Both the position numbers and the translations under genes were made by a program. Shown here piece by piece: positions 1-8,023 of a DNA stretch of 64,000 nt. The notes below the pieces were generated by a model, which was given only the letters and a program-made list of their open reading frames with translations, did not search any database and had not been told where the DNA came from. Within the stretch, counting starts at the first letter, position 1. Each line of letters starts with the position of its first letter. This DNA comes from Oscillospiraceae bacterium (GTDB lineage Bacteria > Bacillota_A > Clostridia > Oscillospirales > Oscillospiraceae): positions 112,205-176,204 of the forward strand of contig JAFUES010000007.1 in the NCBI GenBank assembly GCA_017470325.1, read 5' to 3'.

Positions 1-1080
1 CAGATTGATCCTGCGCAGGACCCGTTTGCCGTTGTCCGAATAGACAAAGCTCACGTTCTTGAAGCTGACAGAGCCCTTCTGCTGCGGCTGCACATTTCCA
101 TCCTCCAGCTTTTCCAGACCGGGGTCCGCGGTGATGACCGCCTCCAGCCGTTTGGCGGAAGCCATGCCGCGGGAGAGGGTCTGGAAGATCATGGCCAGCA
201 TCATCATGCCGTTGAGGATCTGGGAGATATACGTGATGGCCGCCATGACGGCACCGGGCGCCATCTTGCCGCCCTGCACCTGGATGGAGCCGATGTAAAT
301 GATGCTGACGATACCGATGTTCAGCACGATGTTCATCACCGGCCGCAGGAAGGACATCATCATCTGCACATTGAACTGGGTGTCCACCAGATGACGGTTG
401 GCGTCATCGAAGCGCTGGGCTTCCGTCTTCTCCTGGATGAACGCCTTCACCACCCGGATGCCGTTGACGTTTTCCTGAATAATGCTGTTGAGCTTATCCA
501 GGCTCTCCTGCAGCACCGTGAACAGCGGATTGGTACGCCATACCACAAAGATCACGTCGATCAGGATCAGCGGGAACGCGCAGGCCACCACCACGCCGAA
601 GGACACATCCAGACTCAGCAGCGCCGTGGTGCCGCCCACAAAGAACATCAGGCAGCGCACGAAGCCGCGGATCATCTGCATGACCAGCTGCTGGACCTGG
701 GTCACGTCGCTGGTGATGCGCGTGATCAGAGAACCGGTGGAAAAATCATCCGTCTGCTCGAAAGAAAAATGCATGATCTTCCGAAAGCAGGCCTTGCGGA
801 TATCGTTGCCGTAGTTCTGCCCAGTGACGTTGCTGAACACGCCCGAGAGCATGCCGCAAATGCCGCCCGCCAGGACCACCAGCAGCATTTTGATCCCTGT
901 GGAGATCACCAGTTGGAGGTTGGAGACGCCGCCGTTATTGAGTCCCAGGATGCCGTCGTCCACGATCGTGGCCATCATTCTGGGCTGGTACAAATCCACA
1001 TACACCTCCGCGACCATGAAGCCGGCGGCAAGCACAGCAAAGTACCAGTACTTTTTCAGCAGCTTGATCAAGATTCTCAT
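1..1080 (-). CDS. ABC exporter, fused permease/ATPase (3' end outside window)
   Basis: This is the N-terminal 360 codons of an MdlB/LmrA-type half-transporter, read leftward from the ATG at 1080. The sequence begins MRILIKLLKKYWYF and shows an ABC_membrane domain of six predicted helices, including the typical EEF-like loop segment DDFSTGSLITRITSDVTQVQ. The nucleotide-binding domain is just starting (VSFKNVSFVYSDNGKRVLR) when the window edge cuts it before Walker A. Such proteins export drugs, lipids or peptides as homo- or heterodimers. The partner and substrate cannot be told from this fragment. Confidence 0.88.
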   Translation of the reverse strand, partial: MRILIKLLKKYWYFAVLAAGFMVAEVYVDLYQPRMMATIVDDGILGLNNGGVSNLQLVISTGIKMLLVVLAGGICGMLSGVFSNVTGQNYGNDIRKACFRKIMHFSFEQTDDFSTGSLITRITSDVTQVQQLVMQMIRGFVRCLMFFVGGTTALLSLDVSFGVVVACAFPLILIDVIFVVWRTNPLFTVLQESLDKLNSIIQENVNGIRVVKAFIQEKTEAQRFDDANRHLVDTQFNVQMMMSFLRPVMNIVLNIGIVSIIYIGSIQVQGGKMAPGAVMAAITYISQILNGMMMLAMIFQTLSRGMASAKRLEAVITADPGLEKLEDGNVQPQQKGSVSFKNVSFVYSDNGKRVLRRINL

Positions 1081-1153
1081 CGCTGTTTTCCCTTCTTTCA
1101 ATGGCTATATCTTAGCAGAAATTTCCGAAAAAGGGAAAAAATTTTTTCATAAA

Positions 1154-1189
1154 ATGGAAAAAAGCTCCCATCCGAAGACGGGAGCTTTT
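1154..1189 (-). terminator. Rho-independent terminator after ccsA
   Basis: Arms AAAAGCTCCC (1160-1169) and GGGAGCTTTT (1180-1189) form a 10-bp hairpin followed on the minus strand by a T run. It closes the ResB/CcsA unit 14 bases past its stop. Confidence 0.85.
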
Positions 1190-1202
1190 GATAATGAAAG
1201 AC

Positions 1203-1994
1203 TCAGCCGTAGGAATGCAGCCCCGGCAGCAGGGTGTTTACGCCCGCGAAGGTAAAGAACACCACCGGCACCGCGATGACCAGAAACCAGGCCATGGCGA
1301 CCCCCTTGCGCTTGCTGCGCAGGCGCAGGTGGAGATAGACCGCATAGATGATCCAGGTGATCAGCGCCCAGACCTCCTTGGGGTCCCAGGTCCAAAAGGC
1401 GGACCAGGCCTGCTCGGCCCAGATGGCGCCGGACAGGATCACGATGGTCAAAAACAGGAAGCCGAAGGCCACCAGCCGGTAGCTGAGATAATCCATCTGC
1501 CGCAGTTTGTTTTCTCCGTCCTCTGTGTTTTTCTTTACCAGCAGGATGTAGCGCAGGCCGATACAACCCGCCACCACGAAGGCGGCATAGGATAGCACTG
1601 CGGAGCCGATGTGGATGCCGAACCAGGCGCTGCGCAGGGCGGGCATCAGATCATGGATCTCCATAGGCTGCAGCGCCGCATAGGTCAGTACCAGCAGCGT
1701 CATGGGCATAGCGATCACAGAGAGCCAGTCGGCCTTCATCCGTCTGCGGATGACGATCAGCATCAGAGCCACCCCCCAGGCAAAGGCGTTGGCGAATTCG
1801 AACTGATTGGAAAGCGGGATCCGCTTTGCGATCACGCCCCGCACCACGGTAAAGATCAGATGCACGGCGAAGGCCAGCAGGAACACCAGCCAGGAGGCCT
1901 TCAGGAGCTTTTCCTTTTTGAAGGCCGTACCGGTAAACTGCAAAATCACAGCTACGGCGTATACGATAAAGGTGAGAAAAAACAAGACTTTCAT
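1203..1994 (-). CDS. ccsA: Cytochrome c biogenesis protein CcsA/ResC (System II)
   Basis: A polytopic membrane protein of 263 aa, MKVLFFLTFIVYAVAV onward. It carries the tryptophan-rich heme-handling motif WAEQAWSAFWTWDPKE and conserved His residues in flanking loops. With ResB it forms the System II synthase that moves heme across the membrane and attaches it to CxxCH motifs. I chose the ATG at 1994: it overlaps the resB stop in an ATGA and has GGAGG about 7 bases upstream. An in-frame upstream extension lacks such a site. Its neighbours give it an obvious substrate, the pentaheme nitrite reductase just upstream in the same direction. Confidence 0.93.
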   Translation of the reverse strand: MKVLFFLTFIVYAVAVILQFTGTAFKKEKLLKASWLVFLLAFAVHLIFTVVRGVIAKRIPLSNQFEFANAFAWGVALMLIVIRRRMKADWLSVIAMPMTLLVLTYAALQPMEIHDLMPALRSAWFGIHIGSAVLSYAAFVVAGCIGLRYILLVKKNTEDGENKLRQMDYLSYRLVAFGFLFLTIVILSGAIWAEQAWSAFWTWDPKEVWALITWIIYAVYLHLRLRSKRKGVAMAWFLVIAVPVVFFTFAGVNTLLPGLHSYG

Positions 1995-3238
1995 GCGTGA
2001 TCCTCCATTCTGCAATCCTGCAGCAGTTCATCCAATTCGATCCGGATCCCCTCCGGCTTGGGTCCGCCTACGGCATAGCCCTGCTCATCCACTTTCACCA
2101 GCACCGGCGGCATAAAGAAGGTGATGTAAAGTCCCAGGATCAGCAGCACAAAAGCAGCGATCAGCAGGGCGTTGATGACAGTGGGCGTGTGTTTGATGCG
2201 CAGGCCCGGGTATTCCACCGGGGCATTGAAATGAAAGCGCATGCCCCCTGCTTCAAGCTCCTCCTCCGGGAACACCAGCATAGGGCTTACGGTGCCGTTC
2301 TCCGCCAGGAGCACCTCATATACAGGGTTCTCATAGCGGCCGGAGGTGGAGGTGATAAGGGTCATCCGCCCGCTGGGGTCCAGGACGTACCCGGGGTATA
2401 CCGCCTCATACCACAGGCCGTTGGCCCCGTCCAGGGAGAGTAGTGCGGTCTCGGTCAGAATGAAATCATCGCTGCCTCCGGTTGCCAGATTGGTCACGGT
2501 AACGGACCCGGCCGTTCCGTAGGTCTGTTGATAGATCTTATAGCTTCCGAAAGAGAAGGGATGGTTGACACGGATATCTGCCCAATCGCTGCTCCGCCCG
2601 TCGCTTAGCCGGACCCGGATCTGGCTGGAATAATCCAGCCGCCCGGTGGCGTCCTCGATGTGGAAGGAATTGACGGCGATCTCCGTACCGTCCTCCATGC
2701 GTACGCTCTCCCCGGGGAAGCAGGCGCGGTCCACCACCACAGGCAGATACAGCGCCCCCGCGCCGAAAACCACGATCAACAGAATGGACAGATGGATAAG
2801 GAAGGAGCCGTAACGGCCCACACTGTTCTTCCGATAGACCTGGACCCCATCCACGCTTTCCGCACGGCAGCGGATATCGGTCAAATATTGCCTGAGCCTT
2901 GCCATGCCCTCGCTGTTCAGGAACACCTGGTCTTTCATCATCGCCGTACGCTGGATGACCTTGCCGCGGTCCCCCACCACAGTTACGATCCGTACCAGAG
3001 AGCACAGCGTCAAATTCAGGCACAGCAGCACCAGCAGCAGGATGAAGTACCAGCTTTCAAAGATCCTGTGCAGGCGCAGCATCAAAACCACGCCGTGGAA
3101 GGAGCCATAGTTCTGAGCATACCAGGAGACTGCCTTATCCTGAGGGATCAGCGACCCGGCCACGGAGCACAGAGCGATCAGGATCAGCAGCAGGATCCCG
3201 AAGCGCATAGACCGGAAGAAATTCAAATACTTTTTCAT
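1991..3238 (-). CDS. resB: Cytochrome c biogenesis protein ResB/Ccs1
   Basis: A 415-aa ResB family protein starting MKKYLNFFRSMRFGILLL. Predicted layout is three N-terminal membrane segments (the first around residues 13-33, the next around 65-85, the third around 155-175), a large extracytoplasmic domain, and a last helix near the C-terminus (NALLIAAFVLLILGLYITFF). ResB is the second half of the System II heme ligation complex. The start at 3238 has GGAGTGG upstream; the longer open frame runs back through the intergenic hairpin and is unlikely to be translated. It overlaps ccsA by 4 bases, so the two are co-translated. Confidence 0.93.
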   Translation of the reverse strand: MKKYLNFFRSMRFGILLLILIALCSVAGSLIPQDKAVSWYAQNYGSFHGVVLMLRLHRIFESWYFILLLVLLCLNLTLCSLVRIVTVVGDRGKVIQRTAMMKDQVFLNSEGMARLRQYLTDIRCRAESVDGVQVYRKNSVGRYGSFLIHLSILLIVVFGAGALYLPVVVDRACFPGESVRMEDGTEIAVNSFHIEDATGRLDYSSQIRVRLSDGRSSDWADIRVNHPFSFGSYKIYQQTYGTAGSVTVTNLATGGSDDFILTETALLSLDGANGLWYEAVYPGYVLDPSGRMTLITSTSGRYENPVYEVLLAENGTVSPMLVFPEEELEAGGMRFHFNAPVEYPGLRIKHTPTVINALLIAAFVLLILGLYITFFMPPVLVKVDEQGYAVGGPKPEGIRIELDELLQDCRMEDHA

Positions 3239-3248
3239 GGAACCACTC

Positions 3249-3290
3249 CAAAAAAACGAAACTGCCGCTCGCCCTGTTCGGGCGGGCGGC
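3249..3290 (-). terminator. Intergenic terminator-like hairpin between nrfA and resB
   Basis: GC-rich arms 3264-3274 and 3280-3290 with a 5-base loop are followed on the minus strand by AGTTTCG and seven T. Placed between the nitrite reductase and its heme-assembly genes, it would cap full expression of nrfA while allowing partial read-through to resB-ccsA. Confidence 0.7.
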
Positions 3291-3305
3291 ATGGAGGTTA
3301 TGGTT

Positions 3306-4901
3306 TTATCGCAGCAGACCAATGGCCTGGTTGGTCAAAGCCTCCGCCTTGTCCAGGCAATCATAGGTCAGCGTGGGGTTGTGGGCGCCTTCGGCATTTT
3401 CCACGAAGACGAAGTCCCAATAGAACTGGGCGTCACGGGCCAGGGAGCGGACAGCATCCAGATCCTCTTCGGCGTATTCGCCGCTCTCCACCGCGGCCGC
3501 CAGCAGCTCGGTCAGATACTCCAGCTCATAACCCACGGAGTATGTACGGGACTCCACCTGCTCCTGCACGGCGTGCACCTCAGATACCAGATCCACATGG
3601 CAGGCCGAGCAGTTGTTGGCGATCAGCTCGGGGTTATCCAGCGGGCTCATCAGCTCGTGGCTTCGGTAGGTCTCACCCTCTGCGTTCACCGCGTCGGGCA
3701 TATGGCAGTCGGCGCAGGTAAAGTCATTGGCGTGCTGGCTGCCGGCGCCCAGGAAGGTCTCAAACTCGGGGTGCTGCACCTTGATCTGCTTGACGCCGGT
3801 GCGGGGATTGGTATAGTCGGTAAAGATCTCCCCGTTGGAGAAGTTGGACGCGTCATTGAAGAAGGCCAGCATGGTCGTCGGGTCCATGCTCTCCAGGCTG
3901 TTGTGGGCGATGCTGGTGGCCTTGGTGACCGGATCGAAGTAATACTCGTTGTGGCACTGACCGCAGGCCAAGTTCGCCGGGGCGATGTTGTCGAAGTCCT
4001 CGCCCACCGCGTCGATCCAGTAGGTGTGGGTGATGGTGATCTCACCGGGGGTATTGGCGTGGCAGTTGTAGCAGCTGATACCGTCAACGATCTGCTGCTG
4101 CACGTCTGTCCAGGCCAGCTGATAGGCCTCGTCACCCATCTCGTTGACCATGTTGGTAAAATCCGGGGTCTTGCAGGTCCAGCAGTTGGCCAGCGCATGA
4201 GGACGGCCGGTGGCCTCGATGTCCTCCACATCATAGAAATGACCGCGGGCGCTGCCATAGGAATAAGCAAAACCGTAGGGCTCATAAAGCGTGGGCAGCA
4301 TGGGATACTGCTCCAGATAATCCACGATCTCGTCGCTGTTGCGGGTCATGGTCCAGCTCTCATAGATATCCGGGTACTGCTCCGCCCAGTCGGAGGCGTG
4401 CAGAACGGTGACGCCGGAATGAGTCTCCACCTTCTTGGCGATCTGCTTTGCGGTCGCAGCCGCCAGATCTTCGGCAGAGCCAAAGGCGGCAGCGTCAAGC
4501 CCGCCGGAAGTTAGAGCATCCTGAATGGCGGCCTTGATAGCGGTGGAGGTGATGGTGGCGCCGGAAACCGCGTCCACATCCAGACTCTGCGCCTCATAGA
4601 TCCGGCCGGGCAGCTCATCCACCGCCACGGTACCGATGCCGTCGGTCTCACTCTGCTCCGTCACCTTGATCTGATAGATCTTGTCCGCCGTGGCGACAAG
4701 CTCCACCGAAACGGGGCCGTTGCGGCCGTCGGCCGTGCCGGTCAGCGTCATCGCATCCGCGGGGATATCCGCGGCACTTGCGCCGGTGGTGACCACCCTG
4801 TTGCCCATAATGATGCTGCAGATCAGGATCACCAACAGGACGATCCCGCAGCCGGCGCCGATCATATCAAGGCATTTCTGTTTCTTCATCTTCTTATCCA
4901 T
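3306..4901 (-). CDS. nrfA: Membrane-anchored FMN-binding domain fused to pentaheme nitrite reductase NrfA
   Basis: A 531-aa protein. Residues 13-33 are an N-terminal membrane anchor. Residues about 50-135 are an FMN-binding domain with motif DAVSGATIT (Thr116 the expected site of covalent FMN). The rest is ammonia-forming cytochrome c nitrite reductase. The catalytic heme motif CWTCK is at 240-244; CYNCH, CGQCH, CADCH and CSACH follow at 277, 313, 396 and 431. CGQCHNEYYF and the HPEFETF region match family active-site and calcium-site segments. The family reduces nitrite to ammonium with six electrons. No NrfH-type quinol dehydrogenase is adjacent, so the flavin domain may be the electron entry (inference). 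Start: MDKKMKK with AAGGAG upstream; a longer frame back to 5033 would cross the promoter. Confidence 0.93.
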   Translation of the reverse strand: MDKKMKKQKCLDMIGAGCGIVLLVILICSIIMGNRVVTTGASAADIPADAMTLTGTADGRNGPVSVELVATADKIYQIKVTEQSETDGIGTVAVDELPGRIYEAQSLDVDAVSGATITSTAIKAAIQDALTSGGLDAAAFGSAEDLAAATAKQIAKKVETHSGVTVLHASDWAEQYPDIYESWTMTRNSDEIVDYLEQYPMLPTLYEPYGFAYSYGSARGHFYDVEDIEATGRPHALANCWTCKTPDFTNMVNEMGDEAYQLAWTDVQQQIVDGISCYNCHANTPGEITITHTYWIDAVGEDFDNIAPANLACGQCHNEYYFDPVTKATSIAHNSLESMDPTTMLAFFNDASNFSNGEIFTDYTNPRTGVKQIKVQHPEFETFLGAGSQHANDFTCADCHMPDAVNAEGETYRSHELMSPLDNPELIANNCSACHVDLVSEVHAVQEQVESRTYSVGYELEYLTELLAAAVESGEYAEEDLDAVRSLARDAQFYWDFVFVENAEGAHNPTLTYDCLDKAEALTNQAIGLLR

Positions 4902-4963
4902 ATCGATCCCGTACTCCTTATTTGTGCCAGATTCGCCGGGTTCAAAAGATAGGCATACCAATA

Positions 4964-5012
4964 CACTTATAGTATAAAGCATAAGGCCCCTCCTATCTGT
5001 TGCGGCTGCAAC
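4964..5012 (-). promoter_or_regulatory. nrfA promoter with Crp/Fnr-type operator
   Basis: The -10 element TATACT lies at 4976-4971, predicting transcription start near 4964. A perfect palindrome GTTGC-GGCT-GCAAC is at 4999-5012, centred at 5005.5, that is about -41.5. This is the class II activator position for Crp/Fnr proteins. No good -35 box is present, as expected for an activated promoter. The same palindrome arms recur before the neighbouring regulator gene. Confidence 0.8.
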
Positions 5013-5054
5013 GTGACAGGAGAGGCGCATCAATATTTCATTTGATACAGAGGC

Positions 5055-5717
5055 TTATTTCTTCAGTACGAAGGTGTTGCCGTCATAATCGATCAGTCCA
5101 TCCGCTTTCATGGCCATCAGTTCCCTGGACATGGCGCTGCGATTGCTGTGCAGAAAGCTCGCCATCTCCGAACGGTTCAGGGGCACCTCGATATACTTCT
5201 GCCCCTGCTTTGCCTCCAGCAGCATCAGATAGGCCATGATCTTTTCCCGCAGCGTGGTCTTGGAGGACACTTCGATGCGCTCCATGAGCCGCAGGTTTTT
5301 CTCCCCGATCAGCTGCAGCAGATTCTTCGCCACCCGCGCGTGGAAGGGGCAATTCTTTTTGCAGGGATGCAGGATCTGGCTCAGAGACAGGAACAGGATA
5401 TGCACATCTGTCGCGGCGAAGAAGGACACATAGGAATTTTTCTCCTCTTTTACCGCAAAACTCTCCCCCAGAACATCGCCTTTTTCCAGATATGTGATCA
5501 GCGTATTATGGCCCTGGGAATCCTCCTTCAGCATGTGCACCATGCCGTTGAGGACTACGCCCACTTCCTGCACTTCGTCCTGATCCAAAAGGATATACTC
5601 ACCTTTGTGGTACCGACGGTTTCTGGCCTTCAGGCACACCAGAAGATCTGCAAGTTCCTCCTCTTTGATGCCATCAAAAAGGCGAACATCCCGCGGAGAA
5701 ATAGATTGATCCAGCAA
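5055..5717 (-). CDS. Crp/Fnr family transcriptional regulator
   Basis: A 220-aa protein with an N-terminal cyclic-nucleotide-binding-fold sensor (about residues 10-120; GEYILLDQDEVQEVGVVLNGMVHML), a dimerisation helix, and a C-terminal winged helix (MASFLHSNRSAMSRELMAMKADGLI). No Fnr-type four-cysteine N-terminus is seen; two Cys in HPCKKNCPF near residue 115 are the only close pair. It may sense NO, nitrite or redox state, as HcpR-like regulators do, but the ligand is not readable. The start is a TTG at 5717 with GGTGGTG upstream. It sits upstream of nrfA, same strand, and shares its operator sequence, so it is the likely nrf activator and autoregulator. Confidence 0.88.
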   Translation of the reverse strand: MLDQSISPRDVRLFDGIKEEELADLLVCLKARNRRYHKGEYILLDQDEVQEVGVVLNGMVHMLKEDSQGHNTLITYLEKGDVLGESFAVKEEKNSYVSFFAATDVHILFLSLSQILHPCKKNCPFHARVAKNLLQLIGEKNLRLMERIEVSSKTTLREKIMAYLMLLEAKQGQKYIEVPLNRSEMASFLHSNRSAMSRELMAMKADGLIDYDGNTFVLKK

Positions 5718-5736
5718 GACAATTCACCACCTTGCT

Positions 5737-5793
5737 TCGTTCTATTATAGGTATTATATCGCAGTGGTCGCCTTTTCATGTTGCAGACGCAAC
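5737..5793 (-). promoter_or_regulatory. Regulator promoter with matching operator
   Basis: Palindrome GTTGC-AGAC-GCAAC at 5780-5793, centred at 5786.5. Two TATAAT boxes follow on the minus strand, at 5758-5753 and 5749-5744. From the first, transcription would start near 5746-5745, placing the operator centre at about -41. The arms are identical to the site before nrfA; only the 4-base spacer differs. Confidence 0.78.
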
Positions 5794-5866
5794 GTTTCCA
5801 TCTTATTTATACCAGTTTCGGGCTGCAAAAGTCAATTTGATACAACAGTTGATTCATTGCCAGACG

Positions 5867-5957
5867 GAGGTGGGACTTAACCTGCGCTGCGGCGCAGGCC
5901 ACCTCGGGTCGCGACATGCCACCGGCATGTCGCCAAGAGCCCTCGGGTTCATAACCC
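5867..5957. repeat. Compact nested-hairpin element, possible structured RNA
   Basis: Three consecutive foldable units. First, GAGGTGG (5867-5873) pairs with CCACCTC (5899-5905), enclosing CCTGCGC (5881-5887) pairing with GCGCAGG (5892-5898). Second, a 10-bp stem 5911-5920/5924-5933 (GCGACATGCC arm) with a 3-base loop. Third, GGGTT (5945-5949) with AACCC (5953-5957). No convincing reading frame covers it. It fills most of the roughly 360-base gap between the regulator promoter and tRNA-Leu. Strand and function are unknown; a dispersed repeat or small RNA are the main options. Confidence 0.55.
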
Positions 5958-6111
5958 AAAGGAAACCGCACATACATTTCGGCGTACTTAGAGAGTCTCG
6001 TTAGTAATTCATCTGCAATGGAATATCAAGAAGTAAACGGAAGTTAGATTTCGGTTCTTTGTAGCCAAAAGTCGGAATTTGTAAAAAAGTGAGGTGATAT
6101 CTGGCAAAAAT

Positions 6112-6146
6112 AACAAAAACCACCGTGAAAAAATCTCACGATGGTT
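6112..6146 (-). terminator. Terminator after tRNA-Leu(CAA)
   Basis: On the minus strand AACCATCGTGA pairs with TCACGGTGGTT across a T-rich loop and is followed by TTTTGTTATTTTTG. Confidence 0.75.
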
Positions 6147-6153
6147 AGTTTGT

Positions 6154-6239
6154 TGGTGCCGGTGGTGGGACTCGAACCCACACGATGTTGCCATCGGCGG
6201 ATTTTGAATCCGCTACGTCTACCATTCCATCACACCGGC
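6154..6239 (-). tRNA. tRNA-Leu (anticodon CAA)
   Basis: Cloverleaf of 86 bases with acceptor GCCGGTG pairing CACCGGC, a long variable arm as in class II tRNAs, T loop GGTTCGAGTCC, and encoded CCA. The anticodon loop in CGGATTCAAAATCCG reads CAA. Confidence 0.95.
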
Positions 6240-6293
6240 GAACTGGAAAAAGTATATAACATGTCTCCGCAAAAATCAAGGGAGAATTCCCTT

Positions 6294-7196
6294 TTATTTG
6301 CTTTCCGCCGTTTCTGCCGCCGCTGCAGTGGGGATCAGCATCATGTTCATATCCGCCGTCCCCTCTACCCCGGCGATGGTCTCCGTAAAGCTGTACTGCC
6401 AAAAATCCACCGCGTAGTAGAAGCTGGGATAACCCATCTCCGGCAGGGAAAACCAGAAGCTGTAATCTGTAAGCCGCGTAAGGTCATAACCATAGTAGCC
6501 CAAGTTCCGATTGAAATAAACACAGGGCTCATAGCCGGCGTTCTTCAAGGTCTGGCAGAATGCCACGGCGCAGTCCGTGCGGGTCTCCATGCTCAGATCA
6601 TTGGTGCGGGCCTCATCCATATCGGGGATCTTTTCCCAGTCAAAAACCACCGGCATATTGATCCGATACCCAGCCAGACGGTCAATAACGAAATTGGCCT
6701 CCTCTATGGCCTCCAGAACGGTGACCGCCTGGGAGAAGAAATAAACGCCAACGTCAATACCGTTTGCCTGCGCGCCGGAAATATTGTCGCGATAATAGGG
6801 ATCTTCAAATAGACCGCCCTCGGTGTATCCCCTGCGGCCGATCCGGACAAAAGCAAAATCCACATCGCAGGCGGCGACCTTGGCCCAATCCACGCTGTGC
6901 TGGTGTTCGGACACGTCGATACCACGGCGAAGAGTGTAGTCGCTGCCCAGATAGACCGGCGTCGTCCCCTGGTTGACAAAGTCCTCTTTCTTGATGGGAT
7001 TGACCGGGACCCCCTCCAGCGGCGTCATCCAGACCCAGTCAAAGCCGTCATAGACATAGACCTGGCCCTCGTGCGGGTCCACTGTCGGTTCCGGCTCTTT
7101 TTCCTTATGGAACTTCATGATCAAAAACAAGGCAAGAATGATCAGCGCAAAGGCGGCGATCAGCAGGCCCCAACGGAGCCGGACGGCAGTTCTCAT
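6294..7196 (-). CDS. Membrane-anchored GH25 lysozyme
   Basis: A 300-aa protein with one N-terminal membrane segment (residues 9-28), a short linker, then a GH25 muramidase domain from about residue 90. Recognisable family segments are RGIDVSEHQHSVDW (N-terminal Asp), FAFVRIGRRGYTEGG, GVYFFSQAVTVLEA and the catalytic VFDWE. It should cleave the MurNAc-GlcNAc bond of peptidoglycan outside the membrane, probably in wall remodelling or sporulation. Start has GGGGAG upstream. It stands alone between tRNA-Leu and the tRNA-Thr promoter. It is not obviously phage-borne, as the cell-anchored form lacks choline- or LysM-type repeats. Confidence 0.9.
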   Translation of the reverse strand: MRTAVRLRWGLLIAAFALIILALFLIMKFHKEKEPEPTVDPHEGQVYVYDGFDWVWMTPLEGVPVNPIKKEDFVNQGTTPVYLGSDYTLRRGIDVSEHQHSVDWAKVAACDVDFAFVRIGRRGYTEGGLFEDPYYRDNISGAQANGIDVGVYFFSQAVTVLEAIEEANFVIDRLAGYRINMPVVFDWEKIPDMDEARTNDLSMETRTDCAVAFCQTLKNAGYEPCVYFNRNLGYYGYDLTRLTDYSFWFSLPEMGYPSFYYAVDFWQYSFTETIAGVEGTADMNMMLIPTAAAAETAESK

Positions 7197-7325
7197 AAGC
7201 TCCCCTATCAGATGTTACAGATTTCGACAAGCATCATAACATACTCTATTATTTTTTTCAATTCCGGCTGTCTATAAAGCTGGAAAGTATTGATCTATAT
7301 TTTACGCTTTTGCGAAAAATGACGG

Positions 7326-7354
7326 TTGACAAACCAAAACAGATTTGCTATTAT
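7326..7354 (+). promoter_or_regulatory. Promoter for tRNA-Thr/tRNA-Tyr
   Basis: TTGACA at 7326-7331 and TATTAT at 7349-7354 with a 17-base spacer, ending 18 bases before tRNA-Thr. Confidence 0.85.
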
Positions 7355-7371
7355 AGTCGAGCCGGTTAGAT

Positions 7372-7447
7372 GCTGGTGTAGCTCAGTTGGTAGAGCAGCT
7401 GATTTGTAATCAGCAGGTCGGGGGTTCGAGTCCGTCCACCAGCTCCA
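7372..7447 (+). tRNA. tRNA-Thr (anticodon TGT)
   Basis: 76 bases with encoded CCA; acceptor GCTGGTG/CACCAGC. Anticodon arm CTGATTTGTAATCAG has TGT in the loop. Confidence 0.96.
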
Positions 7448-7480
7448 CTGTCTGAGATCACAGATCCGGCAATTGCATAT

Positions 7481-7565
7481 GGGGGAATTCCCGAGTGGCC
7501 AAAGGGGACAGACTGTAAATCTGCTGGCAATGCCTTCGGTGGTTCGAATCCACCTTCCCCCACCA
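7481..7565 (+). tRNA. tRNA-Tyr (anticodon GTA)
   Basis: 85 bases, class II with a long variable arm, encoded CCA, acceptor GGGGGAA pairing TTCCCCC. The loop in CAGACTGTAAATCTG reads GTA. Confidence 0.96.
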
Positions 7566-7612
7566 AAGCGAAAAAGTCCGCTAAATAAGCGGGCTTTTTC
7601 GCTTTTTCTTTT
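7566..7612 (+). terminator. Terminator of the tRNA-Thr/Tyr transcript
   Basis: AAAGCGAAAAAG-CCGC pairs with GCGG-CTTTTTCGCTTT around TAAATAA. It directly abuts the CCA of tRNA-Tyr and is followed by T-rich sequence. Confidence 0.85.
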
Positions 7613-7716
7613 GCTTTACCGTGGCGAGCCCGGCCGGCTGTGACGGTGCATTTTGTTGCAATTTGCGGCATTGTGTTGCAAAATCTGCTGTCAAAATTGC
7701 TGTCAGTTTTGGGGTG

Positions 7717-8023
7717 TCATTCCTGTTTCTCGTGCTTGCCGATCGGCGCTGCCTCATCGACGCGGCCTTTGAGCAATGCGATCCCCTTCCCCAGCCAGGG
7801 CGGGATCTTTGCGCCCATTTTGGCGGCATTTTCAATGATGGATCCGACCTCGGTGAATATGTACCAAATGGCCACGTTCAGGGTGAAATAATAATTATAC
7901 TCAAAAGGCCCGAGGAGCGGAGCTGCGGCTGTATTCAGGATCACTTTGATCGCTATATCACACAGCTCAGCAACGAGTAGCGCCATGGTCTCGCCCAGTT
8001 TGTGCCACAAGCCTTGCCTGGTA
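7717..8023 (-). pseudogene. Truncated phage holin (Phage_holin_4 type) remnant
   Basis: Reading leftward, the frame RQGLWHKLGETMALLVAEL to VGSIIENAAKMGAKIPPWLGKG matches the C-terminal two thirds of toxin-secretion/phage-lysis holins (RKGLWHK and GSILENLGK-like blocks). The usual N-terminal segment with its DxLTG-type helix is missing: homology ends abruptly near 8023, where a gene fragment of opposite strand begins. It is therefore a decayed piece, not a working holin. It may have been the lysis part of a lost prophage. Confidence 0.6.

Noticed and set aside
5732..6004. 90-codon plus-strand frame over the hairpin element
   Set aside because: Covers the promoter, the operator palindrome and the hairpins; no ribosome site or recognisable domain.
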